The position numbers were made by a program, and so were the translations under genes. A DNA stretch of 7,720 bases from contig JAYPQA010000088.1 of assembly GCA_038131695.1 (NCBI GenBank), positions 1 to 7,720 on the forward strand, written 5' to 3'. The stretch comes from JADHLK01 sp038131695 (GTDB lineage Bacteria > Pseudomonadota > Alphaproteobacteria > Puniceispirillales > Puniceispirillaceae). Position 1 is the stretch's first letter. Each line of letters begins with the position of its first letter. The notes under the pieces are model-generated. The model saw nothing but the letters and a program-made list of their open reading frames with translations. It was not told the DNA's origin and did no database searches. This document shows positions 1 to 6,877 of this stretch, one piece after another.

Positions 1-1880
1 ACCTGACCGTCCAGAATCTGGCGGCGCAGGAAATCCCCGACCGCCTTTTCAGCTGCCAAATCCACCGGTGGCGGGGCCCCCGCCTCATCCCGGCTGATCA
101 GCCTTGCATAGCTGGAACAGGACAGCCAGCCGCCAGTGTCATCGCCTGACGCACCCAGCAGGATCAGCGTCTGGCCCGGCGCAACCGCCGCGATTCCCGC
201 CGCTTGCTGCCAATTTTCAATCAGCCCAACCATGCCAATGACCGGGGCCGGGCGAATGGCCTTGCCATCGGTCTCATTATAGAGCGAGACATTGCCAGAG
301 ACGACCGGCGTGCCAAAGGCTTCACAGGCCGCGCCCATTCCCTGAACCGCGCCAGCCAGCTGGGCCATAATCTCCGGCTTTTCCGGGTTGCCGAAATTCA
401 GATTATTGGTAACCGCCAGCGGTGTCGCCCCGGTGGCGGTGATATTGCGCCAGGCTTCGGCAACCGCCTGCATCCCGCCGGTGACCGGATCAGCCTCTAC
501 ATAGCGGGGGGTGCAATCGGTTGTAATGGCCAGTGCTTTTTCCGTGCGATGCACCCGCACCAGCGCCGCATCCCCGCCAGAACCGGCAATCGTATCAGCC
601 ATCACATGGCTGTCATACTGCTCCCAAATCCAGCGCCGTGAACACAAGTCCGGGCTGGCCAGCATTTCCAGCAAAATCTCTCCGGCCGGGGCCGGGCGAG
701 CCAAATCCCCGGCGGCCTGCGCCGGGCGCGGGGTAACAGGCTCAACCGGGCGGTCATATTCCGGGGCATCCTCAACCAGCGGGTCCAGCGGAATATCACA
801 GGCCGTCTGGCCATCTTTCAACAGAACCAGCCGCCCGCTGTCGGTGACCTTGCCTATCGGCATGAAATCCAGGTCCCATTTTTCAAAAATCATGCGCGCT
901 GTCTGGGCCTGCTCCGGGTCAATGACCATCAGCATCCGCTCCTGACTCTCGGAGAGCATGATCTCATAGGCGGACATATTTTCCTCGCGCACCGGCACCA
1001 GATCGAGGTCCATCTCCATGCCCAGCCCGCCCTTGGAGGCCATTTCCACCGAAGAAGAGGTCAGCCCGGCCGCGCCCATATCCTGAATTGCCAGCACCGC
1101 GCCCGCCGCCATCAACTCAAGGCAGGCTTCCATCAACAGCTTGCCGGTAAAGGGATCCCCAACCTGAACGGTGGGGCGTTTGGATTCCGTCTCATCGGAA
1201 AATTCAGCTGAGGCCATCGTCGCCCCATGAATCCCGTCGCGGCCTGTCTTGGCCCCGACATAGATAACCGGATTACCCGGGCCGGTCGCAGCAGAATAGA
1301 AAATCCGGTCTGAGGCAGCCAGCCCCACCGCCATCGCATTGACCAGAATATTGCCGTTATAGGAGGCATCAAAATTCACCTCACCGCCAACGGTTGGAAT
1401 GCCGATACAGTTTCCGTAGCCGCCAATGCCAGCGACAACACCGGAGACCAGATGCCGGGTCTTTTCATGGTCAGCCGCCCCGAAGCGCAGCGCATTCAGC
1501 AGCGCAACAGGCCGCGCGCCCATGGTGAACACATCACGCAAAATACCGCCGACGCCAGTGGCCGCGCCCTGATAGGGTTCGATAAAAGAAGGGTGATTAT
1601 GGCTCTCAATCTTGAACACAGCTGCCTGACCATCACCAATATCGATCACCCCGGCATTCTCGCCCGGCCCCTGAATCACATGATCGGCCGATACGGGCAG
1701 CGTTTTCAGCCATCTTTTGGAGGATTTGTAAGAGCAATGCTCTGACCACATGGCTGAGAAAATACCCAGCTCACACAAATTGGGTCGCCGACCCAGCCTT
1801 TTTTGAATCAGTGCCCATTCTGCCTCTGACAGGCCCATGCGGGCCGCATCCTCAAACTGCATCTCGCCTGTTCCGCTCAT
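1..1880 (-). CDS. purL: Phosphoribosylformylglycinamidine (FGAM) synthase, large subunit PurL (3' end beyond the window)
   Basis: ATP-dependent amidation of FGAR to FGAM, step 4 of de novo purine synthesis, in the cytoplasm. PurL carries the catalytic centre and receives ammonia from PurQ, with PurS as bridge. I translated the minus strand from ATG 1880-1878 and found 626 uninterrupted codons to the left edge. Landmarks are WSEHCSYK at residues 45-52 with the probable catalytic His48, FKIESHNHPSF at about 89-99, PTVGGEVNF at 162-170, IQDMGAAGL at 265-273, SESQERM at 310-316, and a second AIR-synthase-like half with ITTDC (452-456), NNLNFGNPEKPE (492-503) and VSGNVSLYNET (527-537). There is no N-terminal PurS-like domain and no C-terminal glutaminase, so this is the small Bacillus-type PurL of roughly 720-740 residues; about 100 residues should lie to the left. 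Its start overlaps the purQ stop as ATGA, and GGAGG lies 10 nt upstream inside purQ (1891-1895), so translation is probably coupled. No frame damage is seen. Confidence 0.98.
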   Translation of the reverse strand, partial: MSGTGEMQFEDAARMGLSEAEWALIQKRLGRRPNLCELGIFSAMWSEHCSYKSSKRWLKTLPVSADHVIQGPGENAGVIDIGDGQAAVFKIESHNHPSFIEPYQGAATGVGGILRDVFTMGARPVALLNALRFGAADHEKTRHLVSGVVAGIGGYGNCIGIPTVGGEVNFDASYNGNILVNAMAVGLAASDRIFYSAATGPGNPVIYVGAKTGRDGIHGATMASAEFSDETESKRPTVQVGDPFTGKLLMEACLELMAAGAVLAIQDMGAAGLTSSSVEMASKGGLGMEMDLDLVPVREENMSAYEIMLSESQERMLMVIDPEQAQTARMIFEKWDLDFMPIGKVTDSGRLVLLKDGQTACDIPLDPLVEDAPEYDRPVEPVTPRPAQAAGDLARPAPAGEILLEMLASPDLCSRRWIWEQYDSHVMADTIAGSGGDAALVRVHRTEKALAITTDCTPRYVEADPVTGGMQAVAEAWRNITATGATPLAVTNNLNFGNPEKPEIMAQLAGAVQGMGAACEAFGTPVVSGNVSLYNETDGKAIRPAPVIGMVGLIENWQQAAGIAAVAPGQTLILLGASGDDTGGWLSCSSYARLISRDEAGAPPPVDLAAEKAVGDFLRRQILDGQ

Positions 1881-2566
1881 GCTGCCAGCGCCTCCAGAGC
1901 CGCGCTCAAAAACAGCCGCCCGTCAGCAGAATGATGGCCTGCCCCCATCGCCCGTTCCGGGTGCGGCATCATCCCCATCACCCGCCCGTTGGCGGAGACT
2001 ATACCGGCAATATCATGGGCCGCCCCGTTCGGGTTGGCCGGGCCGTGATGGCTGCCTTCTGTATAGCGCAGCGCAACCTGGCCATTTGCTTCCAGCTCCG
2101 CCAGCATATCCGGCTCAGCGAAATAATTGCCCTCATTATGGGCAACCGGAATATGCAGCTTCGTGCCCTCCGGCAAATGGCTGGTAAAGACAGAGGCGCT
2201 GTTCTGCTCAACCTGCAAGCAGGTCTCGCGGCAGACAAAACGCAAATCGCGGTTCCGCACCAGAACACCGGGCAGCATTCCGGCTTCCAGCAAAATCTGA
2301 AAGCCATTGCACACACCCAGCACCGCCCCGCCGCGCGCGGCATGGTCCTGCACCGCCTCCATCGCCGGGGCGCGGGCCGCCAGCGCCCCGCATCGCAGAT
2401 AATCACCAAAGCTGAAGCCGCCCGGCACAATGGCCAGATCAACCGCCTCAAAACTGTCCTGCTTGTGCCAGACCAGGGCTGGCCGCCGCCCGGTGATCTG
2501 CTCAATGGCAACCATCATATCGCGGTCACAATTAGAGCCCGGAAATACGATAACTGCTACCCGCAT
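1877..2566 (-). CDS. purQ: FGAM synthase, glutaminase subunit PurQ
   Basis: Class I glutamine amidotransferase of 229 residues, the usual length for stand-alone PurQ. It hydrolyses glutamine and passes ammonia to PurL for FGAM formation. The N-terminus MRVAVIVFPGSNCDRD is typical of the family. The catalytic triad is visible: nucleophile Cys86 in LGVCNGFQ, and His202 and Glu204 in MMPHPERAM near the C-terminus. The oxyanion region IVPGGFSFGDYLRCGA is at 46-61 and the GNY segment of VAHNEGNYF at 141-149. The start ATG overlaps the last base of the purS stop (TGATG), and its own TGA overlaps the purL ATG, so purS, purQ and purL are probably translated in a coupled way from one mRNA in near-equal amounts. 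A GAGGTGG ribosome-binding site lies at the end of purS. The reading frame is intact. Long ORFs on the opposite strand here are shadows. Confidence 0.98.
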   Translation of the reverse strand: MRVAVIVFPGSNCDRDMMVAIEQITGRRPALVWHKQDSFEAVDLAIVPGGFSFGDYLRCGALAARAPAMEAVQDHAARGGAVLGVCNGFQILLEAGMLPGVLVRNRDLRFVCRETCLQVEQNSASVFTSHLPEGTKLHIPVAHNEGNYFAEPDMLAELEANGQVALRYTEGSHHGPANPNGAAHDIAGIVSANGRVMGMMPHPERAMGAGHHSADGRLFLSAALEALAA

Positions 2567-2811
2567 CAGCTGTCCGCCACCTCTATCTCATAATCCTCAA
2601 TCACTGTATTGGCGAGCAGCGATTCGCACATTTTGGCCGCGCGCTGGCGGGCGCGTTCAACATCCTCTGCCTCTATATCCAGTGTGATGCGCTTGCCGGT
2701 GCGCACCCCGGCTACCTCATCAAAGCCAAGGGCTGCCAGCGCGTGCTGAATAGCCCGTCCTTCCGGGTCCAGCACGCCCTCTTTCAGCGAAATATTAATC
2801 ACAATCTGCAT
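2566..2811 (-). CDS. purS: FGAM synthase, small subunit PurS
   Basis: PurS is a small structural subunit that joins PurQ to PurL in the bacterial three-part FGAM synthase. With the start chosen here it has 81 residues, close to the family's roughly 80. It begins MQIVINISLKEGVLDPEG, the canonical first strand plus the KEGVLDPEG motif, followed by AIQHALAALGF, VRTGKRI and a C-terminal VIEDYEIEVADS. The frame stays open upstream for 17 more codons to an ATG at 2862, but that start lies inside the end of purC and would add a polar, Lys/Asp-rich tail unlike the family. The ATG at 2811 is preferred even though its ribosome-binding site (CGGA about 7 nt upstream) is weak. The gene starts 43 nt after the purC stop and shares one base with the purQ start. 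Confidence 0.96.
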   Translation of the reverse strand: MQIVINISLKEGVLDPEGRAIQHALAALGFDEVAGVRTGKRITLDIEAEDVERARQRAAKMCESLLANTVIEDYEIEVADS

Positions 2812-2854
2812 ATTTTTATCCGTTTTCTGTGTCTTTTTGTCATCCACGGGATGT

Positions 2855-3574
2855 TCAGCCATCCAGCTCCGGCACGGTCAGCCCCAGACGGCGGGCAATT
2901 TCCGCATAAGCCTCAACCAGCCCGCCCAGATCACGCCGAATTCCTGGTCTCGGTTCCATTTTCTCGCCTTGGTCTTGGCGGTCCGCAAGCGGTAATATCC
3001 GCTGATTTCATCACGAAACTATCGCACCTGAGGAAGTGCGCCAAATTGCTTGAACCACCGTTGATATTGACGCCGAAACAGGCTGCTCAGGGAAATCACC
3101 ATTGATACGCAGGCTAGAATCGCGGATTATCGCCAATTCTAGCCGTTGCCTTGCCCAGAACCAGCAGGCCGGTCCTCAGCCACCACCGGATTCCAGCGCA
3201 TCATCCCCGCGAATTCAGCAGTGCCGTAGCCTTGTTCCTCTCGGCCAGCCCGGTGCGCGCGCAGATGGAACCGGCCGCGATATTGCGAAGAATCACCTCA
3301 ATCGGTACAATTTCCACTGCCAACTGGGGCTGCTCGCGCCTGAGACCCCGCTCAATAAAAATGATGCGGTATGCCGATATCAGCCAGCTCGCATCAATGG
3401 CGCCGATCGATTATTCAGCACCCCCGCCGCTGATGGGACCGCTTTTTCTTGGGCATTGAAGGCGGTGGCATCATCCTTGAAATATTGCACCAAAACGCCA
3501 TCTTTCCGGCCCGGATAGAGAATTTTGGCCTACCATAGAGGGGAACAGTTTGAGGCTTTCAACGCGCCGCACAT
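2855..3574 (-). pseudogene. purC: SAICAR synthetase PurC, frame-disrupted as read
   Basis: PurC joins aspartate to CAIR using ATP to make SAICAR. No open frame spans the gene, but pieces in different frames are unmistakable. They are AKILYPG near 3529, DGVLVQYFKDDATAFNAQ and following residues (3437-3502, 22 codons), GVLNN just after, EIVPIEVILRNIAAGS within 3240-3338 (33 codons), LLVLGKATARIGDNPRF (3117-3167), and a clean 3' end at 2855-2980 with RRDLGGLVEAYAEIARRLGL and the stop TGA. Between the blocks I count at least six frame changes, most explained by one missing or extra base, and several normally conserved residues are altered. The probable start is the ATG at 3574, or a GTG at 3572 that gives RRVESLKL; from the ATG the gene is 720 nt, a normal PurC length with net frame zero. 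That balance fits base-calling errors better than long decay. The 5' limit is uncertain by a few codons. Confidence 0.87.
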
Positions 3575-3583
3575 CAGCCAGCC

Positions 3584-4844
3584 TCAGCCTTTCTGCCCGC
3601 TAAAAACGCGCTCAAAAATCGATCAACATGGCGGAAATGCTGGTCCAGATCAAACAGCGTCGGTTCTCCCGGCACTCAGCGCGGCGGCGATATCCTGATC
3701 TTGCTTTCAGCCGTTCAGATAGCTGCCCTCGGCCCAGACAGCCATCGCATTGTGCCGTAAACCAGCCGATAGGCATTCCTGCGCCGACCCCTCGGTCAGC
3801 CAGCAGCACCTGCTGCGAATGCACCAGCCCGCCCAGCTGAGCCAGATTGGCTCTGCATCGCCCTGATACCAACAGCTGACCACCGGCCAGCCTGTTCAGC
3901 AAAATCCAGCGTAACCGTTGCATCCGGCTCCGATCATCTGGTTCCACTGAGGAATGGAAATATCGCGTCACGCCAGAGGGGCCACATTCTCCAGGCCGGA
4001 ACAACAGCCGCGCGCACCATGTACAGGTCGGTCAGATTTTCGGTCACTGCCGAGCTTAGGCAGGCGGCTGAGGAACCACAGCGCTGAAAAACTCCTCGCG
4101 CACTTCGGTGCGCTGCAAATGGCGAATTTCGGTTGCGGCGCGTTCCACCGAGCTGGCAATCACCCCCAGACAGGCGAAATAGGCAGCGTGCCGGTCGCGC
4201 GGGATGATCTGGGTGGAGACAGGCTCAACCGCCAGCCCCATTTTTTCCGCCACATGGGCCTCAACAGCGGGATCAATATGGGCAAAGGTGCCGACCGCCC
4301 CGGAGATCGCACAGGTTGCTATCTCAGAGCGGGCGACCTCCAGCCGCGTCCGGCAGCGGGCAAAATCAGCATAGAGGCTGGCCAGCTTCAAGCCGAAGGT
4401 GGTCGGCTCAGCATGAATACCGTGCGAGCGGCCTATGGTCGGCGTATATTTGAATTCCTCAGCCCGGCTGACCAGCGCTGTCAGCAGCCGGTCCAAATCC
4501 GCCAGCAACAGGTCACTGGCCCGGGCCAGCTGCACCGCCAGCGTGGTGTCCAGCACATCCGAGCTGGTCATGCCCTGATGCACAAAGCGGGCTTCCGGCC
4601 CGACATATTCTGCCAGATTGGTCAGGAAGGCAATGACGTCATGCTTGGTTTCGCGCTCAATCTCATCAATGCGATCACAATCGAACTGGCCGCGCTCCCA
4701 GACGGCCTTGGCGGCCTCTTTCGGAATAACGCCCAGCGCCGCCTGGGCATCACAGGCATGGGCCTCAATTTCAAACCAAATCTGGAATTTTGAGGTTGGC
4801 GACCAGATTTCCCGCATTTCTGGCCGGGAATATCGTTCTATCAT
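3584..4844 (-). pseudogene. purB: Adenylosuccinate lyase PurB: intact 5' portion, frame-disrupted 3' portion as read
   Basis: PurB cleaves SAICAR to AICAR and adenylosuccinate to AMP, releasing fumarate. Codons 1-255 (4844 down to 4080) are clean and start MIERYSRPEM. An upstream in-frame ATG at 4877 is rejected because AAGGA (4855-4859) serves 4844. Active-site residues fall where the Bacillus enzyme has them: His68 in KHDV, His89 in RFVHQGMTSSDV, His141 in GRSHGIHAEPTTFG. After EEFFSA the frame fails just where the GSSAMPHKRNP loop should follow; only GSSA-like DNA remains and bases are missing. Downstream, PurB blocks survive in shifted frames: TENLTDLYMVRAAVVPA (3994-4044), LNRLAG...ANLAQLGGLVHSQQVLL (within 3777-3899), HNAMAVWAEGSYLN (3713-3754) and LFDLDQHFRHVDR (3619-3657). 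The end is set at a TGA (3584-3586) reached if one base is missing near 3610, giving FERVFSGQKG; as read, that frame ends at 3574. It is the first gene of the operon. Confidence 0.9.
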
Positions 4845-4854
4845 GATTATGGAG

Positions 4855-4859
4855 TCCTT
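4855..4859 (-). promoter_or_regulatory. Ribosome-binding site of purB
   Basis: AAGGA on the minus strand, 10 nt before ATG 4844-4842. It supports the start giving MIERYSRPEM over the in-frame ATG at 4877, which would add an 11-residue N-terminus not typical of PurB. Confidence 0.6.
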
Positions 4860-4879
4860 GGCTTGGCGCAATCGCAAGA

Positions 4880-4912
4880 TGGCTATACCATTTTATCTTG
4901 TCCGTGGCTATA
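4880..4912. repeat. Direct repeat TGGCTATA, two copies 25 bp apart
   Basis: TGGCTATA lies at 4880-4887 and again at 4905-4912, between the divergent purB and small-gene starts. It could be a pair of operator half sites or chance in a short AT-rich spacer. I know of no regulator with this site. Confidence 0.3.
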
Positions 4913-4975
4913 GTAAGCTGGGCTTTGCTGGCCCGGTTTTTGGGGATTTTTGGCCTGGATTTGGAATAAATAAAG

Positions 4976-5200
4976 ATGATTTTTCAAAGAATACTTCTCA
5001 CCGCTGCCCGCCTTGCTGTCCGCCAGGCAGCCAATAATCCGGCGGTGCGAAAAAAAGCAGCTGATATGGCCAGCCAGTCGCTGGAAGCCGCCCGGCCCAG
5101 CCTGCTGAAAGGGGCCCGCAAGGCCGGCGAGATGACCCGTGCCGCCAAAGAGGAAATACGCAAGGGCAAGCAAGCCTTCAAAAAAGGCCGGCAGGGCTGA
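4976..5200 (+). CDS. Small basic protein of unknown function, 74 residues
   Basis: I do not recognise this protein. It opens MIFQRILLTAARLAVRQAAN, a moderately hydrophobic, amphipathic-looking start. It continues as a long Ala/Lys/Arg-rich stretch with predicted helical character (VRKKAADMASQSLEAARPSL) and ends in a very basic tail, KGKQAFKKGRQG. There is no clear signal peptide or full transmembrane segment, and no known motif. The start ATG follows the sequence GGAATAAATAAAG, so the ribosome-binding site is weak. The gene is divergent from purB. Its TGA (5198-5200) lies in the loop of the hairpin at 5189-5209. Two overlapping minus-strand ORFs over the same DNA have no better claim: they lack family features and would run through the terminator hairpin. 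A membrane- or nucleic-acid-associated role would fit the charge pattern, but that is speculation. Confidence 0.6.
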   Translation: MIFQRILLTAARLAVRQAANNPAVRKKAADMASQSLEAARPSLLKGARKAGEMTRAAKEEIRKGKQAFKKGRQG

Positions 5201-5209
5201 ACCCTGCCG
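5180..5209 (-). terminator. Intrinsic terminator of the BCCT gene, possibly bidirectional
   Basis: A perfect 8-bp stem, CGGCAGGG (5189-5196) with CCCTGCCG (5202-5209), closes a 5-nt loop. Read leftwards, the stem is followed by GCC and then TTTTTT (complement of A-run 5180-5185), a good rho-independent terminator starting 46 nt after the BCCT stop. Read rightwards, the downstream tract (CTCTTGTTT) is poor in T, so termination of the small plus-strand gene is less certain. The hairpin overlaps the 3' end and stop codon of that gene. Confidence 0.7.
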
Positions 5210-5255
5210 ACCCGCTCTTGTTTGCACACAGGCAGGTTTTGCTCAAACCCGCCCG

Positions 5256-6802
5256 TCAGGCCTCGCTTTTCAGCCCCTTATAGAGGCCGATACACATCAC
5301 CAGCAGCAAGATCGCAAACGGGAAGCCGGTTGAAATGGCTGCCGCCTGCAGGGCCGTTAACCCGCCGTCAAGTAGTAAGGCAATCGCAACCAGCCCCTCA
5401 AAGCTGCACCAGAAGATCCGCTGCTGGACCGGCGCCTCAATCTTGCCCCCGGCCGTGATCGTATCGATCACCAGCGAGCCGGTATCAGACGAGGTGACGA
5501 AAAACACAATCACCAGCACAATCCCGCCAAAAGAGGCGATATTGGTCATCGGCAAGCCGTCAAGCATCCGGAACAGGGACAGCTCCGGCGTTCAGTTGGT
5601 CACCGTATCCGCCACCGCCTGATAGCCGCCGGCCATCTGGTGAATCGCCGTGCCGCCAAAGACCGCCATCCACAAGGCACAAACCAGCATCGGGATGATC
5701 AGCACGCAGAGCACAAATTCGCGCACTGTCCGGCCCTTGGAAATGCGGGCAATGAACATCCCCACAAAGGGTGACCAGCTGATCCACCAGGCCCAGTAAA
5801 AGGTCGTCCAGCCGTGGAAAAAGCCGGTATCCTCACGGCCTATCCAGTTGGAGAGCGGCACCAGATAGCGGGCATAATCTGCCAGCCCGATGAAAAAGCC
5901 ACTGATGATCGCGGCTGTTGGGCCGGCCAGCAGCACAAACAGCAACAAGAGCAGCGCGAGGGCCATATTCGCCTCAGACAGGCGTTTCACCCCCTTATCC
6001 AGACCCGCCAGCACCGAGACCAGCGCCGCGGCGGTGATCAGCACAATCAGGGTAACCTGAGTTGTGTTGCCGCCATCAATGCCGAACAGATAGCTGAGAC
6101 CGGCGGTTGCCTGGGGCGCCCCGAAGCCCAGCGAGGTTGCCAGACCAAACAGGGTCGCAAAAACCGCCAGCACATCAATCAAATGGCCAATCGGCCCCCA
6201 GATCTGTTCCTCTCCAATAGCGGGTAGAAGGCTGAGCGGATGGTCAGCGGCAAGCCTTTATTGTAGCAGAAAAGGCCAGTGACAAGGCCACACCACCGCA
6301 TGACGCCCAGGCGATGCAGCCCCTAATGGAAAATGGTTGCGGCGAGGCCTGTCCGGTCTGCATCCGCGGCATCTGCGGCCATGCCAAGAGGCGGGTTGAG
6401 CGTGTGATAGACAGGCTCCAGCACCCCAAAAAAGACCAGCCCGATTCCCATGCCAGCTGCGAACAGCATGGCAAACCAGCCTGCATAGCTGTAATCGGGT
6501 TTTGCATTCTTGCCGCCGATACCCACCTTGCTGAGCGGGCCAAAAGCCAGAAACAGGCAAAACAGCACAAAGATATTGCCTGCAATCATAAAGACCCAGT
6601 CAAATTTCTCGGTCAGCCAAGGGCGCAGCGCGCCAAAAAAATCAGCCGCCCCATCCTGAAACGCCAGGGTGAGCAGCACGAACACAATGACTGTCATTCC
6701 TGAGACCACAAAGACCGGATTGTGAATATCCAGCCCAAAGGGCTGTATATTCTGGTCACCCGGTTTGTAACCAGTTGTTTTTTGTTTTGATTCGGACGCC
6801 AT
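5256..6802 (-). pseudogene. BCCT-family (betaine/choline/carnitine) transporter, frame-disrupted as read
   Basis: BCCT carriers import quaternary ammonium compounds such as glycine betaine across the inner membrane, usually with Na+. Three ORFs make one protein of about 515 residues, the family's usual size. Codons 1-159 (6802-6326) have a short polar N-terminus, several membrane segments and AAGMGIGLVFFGVLEPVYHT; the GMGIG motif (residues 117-121) is typical of Na+-coupled members. Codons of the middle piece (6182-5595) carry the BCCT signature GWTTFYWAWWISWSPFVGMF (from 5813), including the WWxxW substrate-box tryptophans, then ARISKGRTVREF. The last piece (5591-5256) has FVTSSDTGSLVID and a short tail GLYKGLKSEA, with no long osmosensing C-terminus. 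Damage consists of a TAG (6323-6325) at the Trp of IFHW-GLH, three single-base frame changes at about 6185-6313, and an in-frame TGA (5592-5594). A strong AGGAGG (6808-6813) precedes the ATG. The exact substrate cannot be read from the sequence. Confidence 0.92.
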
Positions 6803-6807
6803 TTTGT

Positions 6808-6813
6808 CCTCCT
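6808..6813 (-). promoter_or_regulatory. Strong ribosome-binding site of the BCCT gene
   Basis: A perfect AGGAGG on the minus strand, 5 nt before ATG 6802-6800. It fixes the transporter start at 6802 and is the best Shine-Dalgarno match in the window. Confidence 0.85.
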
Positions 6814-6877
6814 CTACTCGGTTGATTAAACACAGTTTATTACGCCAAGATATTGGGGAAACCTGTATCTGCCATGC

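Larger units (their letters stand above)
4845..4975. promoter_or_regulatory. Divergent intergenic region between purB and the small plus-strand gene; probable promoters of the pur operon
   Basis: This 131-bp gap separates purB (leftwards) from the 74-residue gene (rightwards), so it should hold the promoter of the purB-C-S-Q-L operon and one for the small gene. It is more AT-rich than its flanks. Minus-strand TAAAAT and plus-strand TATAGT (4909-4914) could be -10 elements, but no convincing -35 pairs with either. An 8-bp direct repeat TGGCTATA occurs at 4880-4887 and 4905-4912. Promoter placement is inference from gene orientation only. Confidence 0.35.

Noticed and set aside
1811..2593. 260-residue plus-strand ORF
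   Set aside because: It lies wholly antisense to purQ and neighbours, which are certain genes; its sequence is rich in Arg, Gln and His as expected of an antisense shadow in GC-rich DNA, with no family features.
2566..2862. 98-residue version of PurS starting at 2862
   Set aside because: The extra 17 residues overlap the end of purC and are not part of the PurS fold; the start at 2811 gives the standard length and N-terminus.
3102..3518. Plus-strand ORFs of 102-138 residues over the damaged purC
   Set aside because: I considered whether a new plus-strand gene occupies the patch. The minus strand still encodes recognisable PurC blocks there, while the plus-strand proteins are low-complexity Pro/Ala/Ser shadows.
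3612..4004. 130-residue minus-strand ORF as a separate gene
   Set aside because: Its middle (LNRLAG to LLADRGVGAG) is PurB sequence in a shifted frame and its ends are out-of-frame purB, so it is a fragment of purB.
2981..4080. Programmed frameshifting or a diversity-generating system acting on purC and purB
   Set aside because: The changes are scattered single-base indels in housekeeping enzymes, with no template repeat, reverse transcriptase or slippery-site pattern in the window; sequence error explains them more simply.
3954..4793. 279-residue plus-strand ORF
   Set aside because: It is antisense to the clean part of purB and shows no domain; it is open only because of the codon bias of purB.
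5592..6325. Recoding of TGA or TAG (Trp, selenocysteine, pyrrolysine) to explain the internal stops
   Set aside because: TGA ends purQ, purS, the small gene and the transporter in overlapping or well-fitting positions, Trp is TGG throughout, and the transporter also has plain indels nearby. No selenocysteine-type hairpin is evident after the TGA.
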